A DNA stretch of 64,000 bases from Larus michahellis (Eukaryota; Chordata; Aves; Charadriiformes; Laridae), in NCBI RefSeq assembly GCF_964199755.1, contig NC_133898.1, positions 33,607,985 to 33,671,984 on the forward strand, in the 5' to 3' direction. Under the pieces are notes generated by a model, which did not search any database, had not been told where the DNA came from, and saw only the letters and a program-made list of their open reading frames with translations. Numbering within the stretch: the first letter of the stretch is position 1; each line of letters begins with the position of its first letter. Position numbers and translations under genes: made by a program. Below, piece by piece: positions 1 through 11,400 of this stretch.

Positions 1-1900
1 TCCTTCGTGCTTGCTTTGAACTAGTGGTCGGTTACAATGATCAGTTTGAATGGTCGATGAATCTGAGCTTGACAATGAAAGATCACTGGCAACTCTCTGT
101 ATAAACAATTGGATTGACTTGAAAATAATATCTGGAATGCAATGTAAATTAGTATGTTACTTGAACTTCACTTTACCTTGTCAATTTTTGTGCAGCATTA
201 TCAGTAAGCAAACTGCTCATGTCTAAAACAAGCAAGACCTATTCACTCCTGAAATACAGCAAGAAAATGACAAAGCTTTTGAGTTTTTAATACAATCCCC
301 AAAATTAGTGTTTTTTCTGTTATTTTAGATTTTAATTTGGTTTATAGTTAAATTTAAAATAGAGTCATATATTTCCCTGTAAAAGCATGCTGGTAGATAT
401 TTGGTGTTGGAGTTCCTTGTTTTTGTAACAGTTTTTATAGGTTAGGTCCTGAAGGAAAAAAAATCATCCGTGCACAAAGGAATGCACCACTTAAAGCTTT
501 AGGTAGAGCTTTAATAGTCCATACAGCTTAGTCCAATCCATTAGTTTGAGTTAATTTTAACTAAGATGATTAGTAACTCAGTAATAATGAATTAGGAAAA
601 AAAAAAGGTATTTTTTTACATTTTCTTAGGGCAAAGGAAATGAAACTGAATGAGGTGAAACCTAAAATACTGAAAACTCCATTTTCACTTCCAGATTGGA
701 TTTCTGTACAACTTATTAACTGTACGCCCAGCTCAGATTTGGACTGCAGCAACTTCCAGATTCGCCACCTCTCTGACAGTGAGTAAATCACTGTAAAAAT
801 ACTTTGCTTTTTAGCGTTACACTCTTGCTGTTGTAGTAATATATGCCTAGATCATACTGCCAGGAGCAATTCCTACCTTAGCTTTGCTTTCTTTGGCACA
901 GCAATAGCAGCTTTGTCCACAGTTTTCACCACCTCTAACTGATGATTAAAGACCAGCACTGGCTTCATATACCAAGATAGCAGAAACATTCTGTTAAAAT
1001 GAAATTGATGAAAGAAACACACTCAGAAGGGCATCAGCATGACCTGCCACTGTACAACACTAAACAATGAGGTTTCTTTCTGGATTTTAATTAGTGAGAC
1101 CATGGTTCCCATAGCTGGGTAGCAAATGCTATAGAAGCTCCGTGTAAAAACATGGAATTAAACAAAGATAGGGTGGAAATAACTATATGAAGGCTTCTGT
1201 AACTGAAACTGAGTGATTATGCAAGTTAAACAGAAAAAAATGCTCATTTAAAGAACAAGTATTACTTAGGGTCTGTAGAAGGCTACATAAGCCTTCTTTG
1301 GGTAAGGAAGAAGGAACAGTTAAAATTAATTCTGAGTTAATCATTATGAATGAGGCCACTTTCCTGGTTTTGATTAAACAGGTAAGAGAGGATTTTACTT
1401 CATTTTTTCTGCCTCCAGTCTCTCAAGACGCAAAGCAGCTACTCAGCTACAGTAGCTGTAATTGCAGTCCTGGATTTTGGGTCACTTTTGGACACTTTTG
1501 ACTTCTCACATCGGGTTCACCTACATCCTATATCCCTTTCATATGCTGGGTCATCCCGCAGTTTTACTGTGCCCTATAAATCCTACTTTCTAATATAACC
1601 CTAATGTGACCTTTGGATTTGATCTTTGATAGATCTTATTTGAAATAATCTAGCCCACGTGTCCTGTTTGTTAAAGTATCTTACTTTTAGTTACGTTTGT
1701 AATAGTTGCCCAATGTAATAGCATGCCCAACTACAGAATAATTACATTGATTTTCTTATACAATGTACTTTTTAGGGGCTGGGAACGATCTCAGGTCTCG
1801 TTTTACTCCCTCCACTGTTAACAAAGTTATCTGGGGACCACCAGTTTATCAGGAGGCGATGCTTTAGGCTGAGGTAAAATAAAAGGCTCCCGCCATTTAT
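1..1900. other. Upstream AT-rich intergenic sequence, no gene recognised
   Basis: No exon with homology I recognise, no long open frame and no RNA gene could be supported. In human the next gene upstream is PLEKHH2 on the same strand, so part of this could be its 3' flank or 3' UTR. That is inference from synteny, not seen in the sequence. Confidence 0.4.
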
Positions 1901-2385
1901 GACTTGTTTATTCGTCCCTGGCTTACTCCACAGCTTAAGTATTTTGTCGCTTAACAAGGGCTAGGGCCGAGGTCCCCCCCCCGCCCCCAAGGGACCCAGC
2001 CACTCTGCCACCCCTCACACCAGCTCCGCTCTCTCTGGTAGCAAGGTGGGGCGCCATTTTCACCACCCGAAAAACAGAAGCTCCTGCGGGTCCCACAAAC
2101 AACTCCGGCGCCCCCGGAGGACCCTCGGCGGAACCGCTGCGGCCCTTCACTCACCTCAGGGGCGCGGCGGCCGCGGCCCCCGAGGCGGCAGAGCCCGCCG
2201 CAGCGCGAACAATCGCCAGAGAAACTCCCGCCCTCCGCCGCACTGCTACCACGCAGGAAGAAGGGCTGAGGCGAACACAAGGTCGCCACCCCACGGCCAG
2301 CGCCGGGCTGGAAGGCGGGGCGAAGCCGCGGGACGGGCCCACTGGGAAGCGGCCTCCGTCCATTTCCGTGCCCGTCCCCCTCCGA

Positions 2386-2409
2386 AACTACAGCTCCCAG
2401 CGTGCCCTG
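2386..2409 (+). promoter_or_regulatory. ZNF143/THAP11-type promoter motif
   Basis: The sequence ACTACAGCTCCCAG followed by CGTGCC matches the well-known ACTACAnnTCCCAGnnTGC element bound by ZNF143 (and THAP11), common in TATA-less vertebrate promoters. It lies about 50-75 bp before the DYNC2LI1 start codon. Binding is inferred from the motif only. Confidence 0.65.
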
Positions 2410-2413
2410 CGCC

Positions 2414-2427
2414 GTCCCCATGGCGAC
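2414..2427. promoter_or_regulatory. RFX X-box-like palindrome upstream of DYNC2LI1
   Basis: GTCCCCATGGCGAC matches 11 of 14 positions of the ideal X-box palindrome GTTGCCATGGCAAC. It lies 33 bp before the start codon. RFX factors drive many ciliary genes, including IFT and dynein-2 genes, through X-boxes close to the start, so location and gene function both fit. Use of the site is inferred. Confidence 0.5.
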
Positions 2428-2459
2428 GGGGAGCCAGGCCGGGGCCCTGAAGAGCAGCG

Positions 2460-2473
2460 ATGCCCAAGGCCAG
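2460..2473 (+). CDS. DYNC2LI1: DYNC2LI1 coding exon 1
   Basis: Only 14 coding nucleotides (Met-Pro-Lys-Ala plus two bases of Ser5), then donor GTAACA. The ATG has G at -3 and no strong +4 G. Confidence 0.85.
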
Positions 2474-5400
2474 GTAACAGGGAGCCCCTGCTCGGGCTCG
2501 GCGCGGGGGGCTTGGTAGCCTCCCGTCTCGCCTCCGCTGCTGTGTGAGGAAGGAGACAGCAGCCGGGAAGGAGAGCCTAGAGGAGGAAGGGAGGGAGGTG
2601 TATAAGGGGCTGTTTCGCCCCAAAAGCGAGCGGGGCCGGGGGCAGGATCGGGGCACGCCTGGCCCTTGGTGCGAGAAGGCGGTCGCTCCCCTTAGGGACC
2701 CCATAGAAAAGGGGGAGGCCGCAGGTGGCTCCGAGAGAGCCCGAGAAGGGGATGCCCCGTTGCCCCGAGCAGTGACACCCCCGGGAAGCCGGGGGCGGGT
2801 CCTGAGCCCTCCCGGGCCCACTGAGCCCGGACTGGCCCCTCCGGGGCCGGCGTCCGGGAGCTCCCGGCTCCAGGGACTGCCAGGCTGGGCTGCAGGGTGC
2901 TGCGAAAAGCCTTAATCGTTACAAAACCTTTTAAATGTGCCCTAAATGTACTCAAAACAAAGCCTGCCGCCACAGGGCTGTGCCACGAATGCCTGTAGAG
3001 GTTACCTGGGGAATTTTACTTAACCTGGTTTTGTTAAAAGTAGTTACTTTGACAAGCAGAGGGCAGGTGACGTGAAATCATAATAACAATAATACAATAA
3101 AGCACAATACCCTTCATTTATCCCTTTACATATCTTCATGAATTATGGTCTACTGTCCAATCTTTTTCTCTAATTGACAACCTTTGTTTTTTCTAACTAG
3201 TGATACTTTATGGGACCTTGCTATAGCTGAAGTGGAGAAGAGAGAAAAGCCTGACGACGATGGCAAGCGTGTGGAAGTTTGGGAAAAATCAGTATTATTT
3301 ATGGGAAACAAAAATGGGGTAAAGTTAAATCCTGTATGATTCTGTGATTTTTTTGACCGTAGTTCGTGTCAGGGAAAATATCTGATAAGTATGTGTCTCA
3401 CTTAATTCTTCTAAAGACAAAATGCGTCATGTTGTGATTCTGCAGAGAGTGTGCATTACACAGAGTGTGGACCAATTAGACATTATTACAATTCAGAAGT
3501 TCAAGTTTATGGTTTGGAGAGCCAAAACTTCAACCATTGTTATCGATGATGTGCTAATTCTTTGAGGTTTGGCTTCATTAATTTTTCTAAAAGTAACTGC
3601 CAGAAATAATGCTATCTATCTTCTTTAATTCTTTGACATGTCAAATTTCCCCGTGTAAACTGGTAACAATCCAATCTAACTGCATTGATTGATACCAGGA
3701 TTGTCGTAAATAGAGGCCTTGGCATCCTGCTATGAATTGTGTCTGTATCTGTGTCAGACAGATTTGAACATGGGTTATCAGTGATTGCAGGCTTATGATT
3801 CTATATGTCCAAGGTTTTACCTCATTGTCCCATAAGGTGGGTCGTTAGTATGTTCATATTTTTCTTCTGTTAGCATTTATTTGAAAAGTAAATAAGGAAA
3901 TGTTTGCCTTTTTGACCAAGTGAGTAATATTTTTAAGAATACAATTTTTAATTTAGAAGGATTGGTATATGTACAACCTCTGATCAGCAATTTTAAAAAT
4001 ACTTTTTTCAGAGAAAATACAGTGACTTTACACAATTTCAGATTTACCTGAAATTCACTGATTTTAAGAAAGGAAAGGACACAGGAGTAAATTGTTGAAG
4101 TGCTAGCCCCTTCAGTGTGGCATGCTACTCAATGTCTGAATTTCAACAGTGTAAAGACATATTTTTCTGTATGTTTATTTGTATTTTCAGCATTCTTTTT
4201 ATTTCCATCTCATCAGTAATAATTTAATTCCAGTGGAAACCAAACATTAAATAATTGTATTATTAATAATTAAAAACTGTTAGGCAGTTTAACAGAGCTG
4301 GCCAGGTTGATCACTAATGTCTAAATTTAAGCACACTATTCCTATTAACGCATTTATCACCTCTATTAGTTTATAATTATAATAATGGTAGTGCAACCTG
4401 ATTCTGACAGAAAGTTGGCAGTTAAGTTTCCACTATAAGGCTACAAACAATTACATGAGTTTACACTTTTCCGGTACTTTATTATTGGAATGTTAAACGA
4501 GCGAGTTTAATTTAGTGATACAACTTCTATGCTTTAATGACATTACAGTAGGGTTATTCTTTGGTTTTGATTTCCAGGGAAAGACCACTATTATACTGAG
4601 GTGTCTTGAGAGGTATGTTTTAAAAGTAGTTTTCAACCGTGGATTAGGATTTTACATACATAATATAATTATATTGTGTGATAATTCATAATAAATGTAT
4701 ACAGATATTGTCTTCTGTGACTGGTTGATCACTTATGGATAAACTTATTTCCCTTCATTACTACCTGTAATCTGACCCCTTCAGTCCTTCTTCTGCGGTA
4801 TTAGAGAGCTTCAACGGCCCTGTGTTCAGACTGGTGCTGTTCCTTCTGTCTTTAGCAACTGAGACCTGTTGTCTTAAAGCATCCTCTCTGTGCTGCTTTT
4901 TCTAAGCCAAATTCTAAACTGACTGATAAATATAATTTAGTAACTGTGGCATTAACTTTCTTTATTTAGAGGGTCTTGACAAAATGAAGTTATTTTTCCT
5001 TAACATAGGGAAGAGATTCCAAAGCCAACATTAGCCTTGGAATATACTTTTGGAAGAAGGGCAAGAAGACACAATACAGTGAGTATCCAGAAAGTATAGT
5101 TTACTATATCTTTTTATATATATATACTCACACACACAAACAAAATAAGTAAGTGTTTTATTTTTATGTATAAGAACCTTAGGGTCTTTAGCTTATTGTT
5201 TGTGAAACTTAAAGGGTTTTTTGAATATCACTTTATTAAAATTAGCTAGCATAATTTTGTATTTTAATCTGTAATATGTTTTTCCCTCTCACTAAAATGC
5301 CGTAGATAAGGGACCAAAGTGTAACACAGAGCAGTCAGAGTCATTTCTAAAACCTACCTTGTTAGTCGTGTTTGAGTAATATAGGATGCATGCCTTTAAC

Positions 5401-8400
5401 TTTGTCTTTAAAATACAAAATGAGTACAAACCAATGAAGATATTTTACAACCATTTTTATGAGAGAAGCAGTCATCTTAGAGGATATTAAGTCATAATTA
5501 AATTTTTGGGTTACGTGTCCATATCGCTTAATTTTGCCCTGCAGATTGTGTTAACAGAAATATTGAACCCATTCCCATCTCAGCGCAACACTGCCCAGCA
5601 GCAGTAAGCGTTGCTGTAGGTAATTGCTGTTTCTATTACTGAAGCAGAGAGTGGAAAATCTGCCTCTGTCTGAAAGATAAAAATCACTTAAAACTTTTCC
5701 CAGAAACTAAATGCAAAAGTAGAGATTCATTACTTTTCCAAACTTCTCAAAAAGCATTAGTCTTGAGCTGCAATAAACAACGAGAACCTGATTTTTTTTA
5801 TGTTTATAATTATTTTTTTTTATGTTTATCATTAATCGTGCTGCTTCCTGACTTTTATACTTTACTCTAGTCATTTATCAAGAGTCATAAGCATGCTAAG
5901 AGTCTTTCCTAAGTGTTGTATGGGATTTCTTGAACGGGGGGGAAGTTGTTTGGTTTTGGTTTTTAGAACATACTAATGAAATAGTATGTACTCTTGTTCT
6001 AAGTCACTTTCATGAAAAGCCAGATGAAGATCTTTCTTGGTGTTGCATGGAAGCACATATTTCTAACATAAAGAAACTCTTTTACAGCCTAAAGATATAG
6101 CTCATTTTTGGGAACTAGGTGGTGGAACCTCATTACTGGAACTGATTCGAATACCAATCACTAGCAACAACATAAGGTAAGTGATTGATATTACAATTCC
6201 AAAGTTAATTTCAGCTTTCCTTCACACATACGTAAATCTCTAGACCTTTTATTGTGTGAAACTCTTTCAATATGTATGATAGAACACTTACGAATTTTTC
6301 TAAAAATCATGGTAATACTACACATACTCTGCTTTGACCTTCCTTTTCACTGTTCTTTCGTAACAAGCCAAGTTCTTAGCAATCTCCAACAACAAGAGAG
6401 AGCAGTAATGTGAAGGAAATGGGTTGGCCTTAAGCAGATAGAACAAGAAATACAGAAAAAGAGAAGACTTAGTATCTTTATGCTCAGTGAAAGAGCAGAA
6501 AAAGCAACTTCAGGGCACATGCAAAATAAAATCTGGCTTCCTACTTCTGTGTGCAAACACAGATGCTAGCTCTGTGAGGGGCAGTATTTTAGGATGAAAA
6601 ACAAGGCAAAACACGGTGAAAAAAGAATCTCTGGATTTTGGGAGGTGAAGTGACCATACAAAAGAGATGATGTTTCTAAGAGGGACTAAAACTACTGAAA
6701 TGATTTGAAGACAAAAGGAAACAGGATTTTAGAGAGAATTAAGAGAATGTAGTGAGAAAAATCCGTTAAAGTGATGGAATAGCATAGGAAGAAAAATGCA
6801 TGAAGAGAAGTTGAATGAAGAAATTAGAAGGTGATGGGGGATGCATTTTATGTTTTTTCTGGTTAGGGAAGATGGAGTTGAAAGTGGAAGGGGGGAAAAA
6901 AGGATCAAAAGATACTGTTTGTATTATGATGCTGTTAAAAAAAAAAAAAAAAAAAAAAAAAAGGAGGGATACAATTTTTATCGTGTGCATTTGCTACTGT
7001 GAGAGACTAAGAAGGAAAAATCCCCACTTCTGGCACGTGAAGCTTTTTGTTTCTCGAAGAGCTTGGGGGAAAAATCAACTATTGTTTTTCAACTATTGCC
7101 TGAATGAACTTAATTGAGCTCTACCTCCATCAGTCTTTTCTTCCCTTTTTACTGATAAGGAATCTTCTGATGTGGATGATTTTAAGATTCTTTGATGGGA
7201 TAGCAACATTGTTCTCTAATCACTTGTGTTCATAAGGCAATATTTTAACATACTAGTAAAAAATTCTACCATTTCAACTTAAATGTAAGTGCTTTTCACT
7301 GTTTTTTCTCATCTGTCTGTAGTCAAGCAATTTGCTTATTTAAAAGTTCCATGAACCATATCTAGTTTCACGGAGAGACGTTTCACCAGATCTTCTTTTT
7401 CCCCACAGCATTTTAAAATGAAATTGGACATTTACTTTGCTTTGTCGTCTTTCTAATACCACTCTGGTCTGGAATCCCCTTTTTCAAGTCAGGATGGAAT
7501 GTGAAAGGATGATGGCATCCATTTAAATGGCTGCATTTGCGATGTTGTTGTTTACAGTTGCACTTTAAGGCAGTTAGAGTTTTGGAAGGCAGGGTTTTCA
7601 GAGGAGAGGGGCTTATATGTAAACATTTCTCATCATAATCTGCCTGGTAATTGCTAAGTATGTCGTGAGTACTCTGACTTTTTCCGTTCATCTTTCAGAA
7701 GACTTTCTCATATGCTTATTTGAGGTTCCAGCTAATTCCGTGGCACAGAATATTGCCCTTAATCAGTTTTTTCCATTTCATATTACAAAAGAATAATGGA
7801 AGTATAGAACTTTCTAATACATTAATGGTTAGGAAAGATTCTAATCGTTTGCTAACATTGCTTCATCTGGGATTGCAGAGTTAGGAGATGGCAGGGATAC
7901 ATGAGAGTAGAAGTCCCCAGTCATACAGGAAGAAGGAGCTAAATGGGCTCAGGATATTTGCGTATTTTACTGCTTTGAAACAAAGTCTCCAGAAACAAAA
8001 TTTGATACATAAAATCCCCTAAAAATTCTGATGGAAAGTTGCCAACATAATAGTTCTGAGCAAGAAACGATCAAAAGATTTCTTGAGAGCTCATAGTATC
8101 CTTAAAAGAGCCATCTCCCTTTGTTGGCGCATTTAATTCTCTCTTAGCATTTGTATTTTCACATTTGTTGCTTTCACTGTTTGTACTACAGGTATGAAAC
8201 CTGTATATGAAAATGTTAACTGTCTCACGTGCTAAATATTTGACCAAATAATGCCTTTTTAATAGGTCATTTGCTGTAGTCCTTGTATTGGATTTGTCCA
8301 AACCTAACGAACTCTGGACTACTATGGAGAAACTTCTGCAGGTCACCAGGAACCACGTGAACAAAATTTTAACCAAACTAGAAAAGACAAATCCCGAAGT

Positions 8401-11400
8401 AGCTACTGAAATTAAACAGAGGATGCGGAACAATCTGCAGAGGGATCATCCAGTAAGTTACTTCTAATATTTTCTCCAGATGTCACGGGCCTTTATACAG
8501 TTAAAGATAATGCTTTTGAAAATCTTAAACAACTCTTTTAGATTTTTATGCATGACTGAAAATCCATTTGATGTAGATGAACCTGTTCACTGGAAAATTA
8601 TAGCAATTTAATAAAAATTCAATAAGAGCAGAAACAAGGAAAGAAGGTTTCTTATATCTTTTTGTTAGATATCTAATGTGATTGTTATGGCATGTTACAC
8701 CAATCAAAAGAAATAGTTTTAGAGTAGCAGTTTGCTTTTTTCCCCCCTCATCTTTTTAAAATGAAGATGAAAACTAGAATGTACAAAAGTCATCTAGCAA
8801 AAGACTAGCTGAAGGTACAAATTTAAGCAAAGAATATAGTTATAACAGCCATCAACATGACTATATACTTTGCATTTATTTAAATGTCTATCACAAACTC
8901 AATGCCTTTTGATAATCTGACAACTAATTAAATTATAAAGTTTCAGAAATGTTAACATCAGTCCTTTAAACATAATTGCTAACTAAATCTCTCGAAAAGC
9001 TAAACTAGATTATGCGCAATAGAAATGAAAAGTCATTGTGCATTAAACCTCTGCAAATGTTGTGTGTATATAATGCATAAATAAGTATTCAACAATTCAA
9101 AGACTCGGCACATAAATCTAGTTACTGAAACTTCTGTAAAATGCTGCCATACAGCAAATGCTTAGATAGCTCAAAATTGAAAAGTAACTTTTCAAATTTT
9201 TGAGAAAGCAACACATGCACCACTCAGTAGATTTAGAGCATAGGCTTTATGGATTGGATTATGGGCTGTATTATGATTTCAGTTTTTACTTATAGAGAAG
9301 GTAATTCACAAAAAGAAAATGCCTACAAGCACTCTCGGCAATAAATCATGACCACAGTGTCAAGTTTACATATAGAGGCTTACATATCAGAAAACTGCAA
9401 CCTCTTTTTCAGTAAGTAAAAAGAATAATGCCATTAGCTCTTAAGAAGAGACAACTTGTACTTGCCCTATAGGGAACACAATTATACCTTCTAAACTAGA
9501 ATTTCTATACAGCCTTCACTTGCAAGCAAAATGTTATGTTACTGCTCGGTTCCCTTTAAACTTTCCTCATCGTTCAAGAAAAAATTATGTCAATTTTGTG
9601 GGAGGAAATACTATCTTTATAGTCAAAGTAAATGACGGTTTACGCAAATTTTATTTGCCTTTTTATAGCTAAACATATTTTTATGATAAACGGGAACTGA
9701 TGAGGTTCTTAGAGGTTTTTTTAAGGATTAGATATATTCCATTGGCCTGGATAAAGGATTATTGGCTATGATGATAAAGCATATCAATTGCAGACCTTGT
9801 TTAAAAAGGCTGGATGCACCTATAGGAGTCCATAGTAAAAAAAATAAATAATTCCATAGTCAAAAGATTAATAGGGTTCAGTATGCCAGTTTAAACGTTT
9901 CTGATGTTATCCCAAGTTAATTTTTTCTTAGTTAAGAAACTAAATGTAATTTTTAACATCCACTGTTAAGTTATGATAATTTTGCTCAAAGCTTTTGCCT
10001 TGACAGTGTATGAATGAAGCCATTATTTTGCCTCTCAAAGTAGAGGATTTTCAGTATGTGCACTCCTTCCTGTCTGTCTGACTGACTGTCATTTAACCTG
10101 TATGTGAAATAACCAGTTTTCGAAGGGAACAGTTAGGTTAACCTCTGCTACAACACATCTCGTTTCCACTCTGCTGCAGCCAAAGCAGCTTGACTAATTG
10201 CATGAGCACATGAGGGGATTGTCTCATTTCATATGGACTACAGGAAAGCTTTCCAGATAACTTGAGAATTATTATAATCTACATATTAAAACTTTTATCA
10301 GAAGATAACTATTTAACTGTTAAATCTACATCCCTATAGCTGTTTTCATCCATTGGTATTGATTTGTATTTTCATGGTTGTTAGGTGACGTTTCCTCTTG
10401 CTGCTGATATCAAACATTTGAAAATCACATTAAATAATTTTTAACAGTTTGGAAAATGTGATGTGGGGAAGACAAATAGGTAACACAAGCAAATCATCCA
10501 GCTTAATTTTCTTGAGCTTTTTTCTGCATTACTTTGGATATGATGCAAGGAGCAGGAATGTGTCAAAGAGCCAGTTCTACTAATCCAGTCTGGCAATTGT
10601 TCTGTGACTGTATGGGGGTTTTCCTCTCTTCCCTTCCCATTTAATGTTGGAGCTGGAGTATATAGTGTAAGAGCCCTTTTATGCCAGTAGGTGTTCTGAC
10701 TGCTCAGAGGGATTACTTCCTGACCATTTATGAAGAAAATGAGAAAATTGTGGAATATGGTATGGCTATTGCGTTAAATCTATTCATCTAACATAAGGTT
10801 TTAAAAAAATAGACCTCATCTTCTGTGAATTAATTTTAACCGCTTTCAGTTGTCTTAACAGTTGCGATTTTCCACAGTTTGTTTACACTGCTTAACTGTC
10901 ATATATCTCTTTAATAGGATTATGAGTTAGTTGACCCTTTTCCAATACCCTTGTTGATAATTGGAAGCAAGTATGATATTTTTCATGTAAGTAATACTTA
11001 ATTTATTTTTTTAATAATTAAAAGATACCTGGTAAAGGTTCTATATACTAAAATCTTGGTAATAGAATACTAATAATTTGAACGAAAGTACGTCCAGTCA
11101 GCTTTCTACCACAAAAAATCTTTCACCCAACAATATTATGAAAGGTGTACTGTCATTCCTTCACAACATACTCCCAAACTGATGATTTTTGTGCTGTACT
11201 TGTGAAGTGTTGAGATATAAGTTGCTGCAGACCAGAGAGGGAAGCAAGAAAACATGTTGATGACTTCCTTTTATAATGAGAGAAATCCAGCTCCAGGTGT
11301 GCATTCTGACAGCAGCTGTAAGTTTATGGCAGTGAAACAGGGGCATCTCTCAGGTCAGCTGGCCAGATTTTTTGCTAGTTGTGGCGGCATGAACAGTATC

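Larger units (their letters stand above)
1955..2880. promoter_or_regulatory. CpG-rich promoter island of DYNC2LI1
   Basis: Base composition changes abruptly from AT-rich to very GC- and CpG-rich at about 1.95 kb and back at about 2.9 kb. The island spans the first coding exon of DYNC2LI1 (ATG at 2460) and the start of intron 1. There is no TATA box near the start, so this looks like a broad, housekeeping-type promoter. A YY1-like GCGCCATTTT lies near 2050. Several open frames on both strands here are only a result of stop-poor GC-rich sequence. Confidence 0.75.

Noticed and set aside
1935-2973. Several 70-190 codon open frames on both strands
   Set aside because: They lie in the CpG island, where stop codons are rare. 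Products are Arg/Gly/Pro-rich and overlap each other on both strands.
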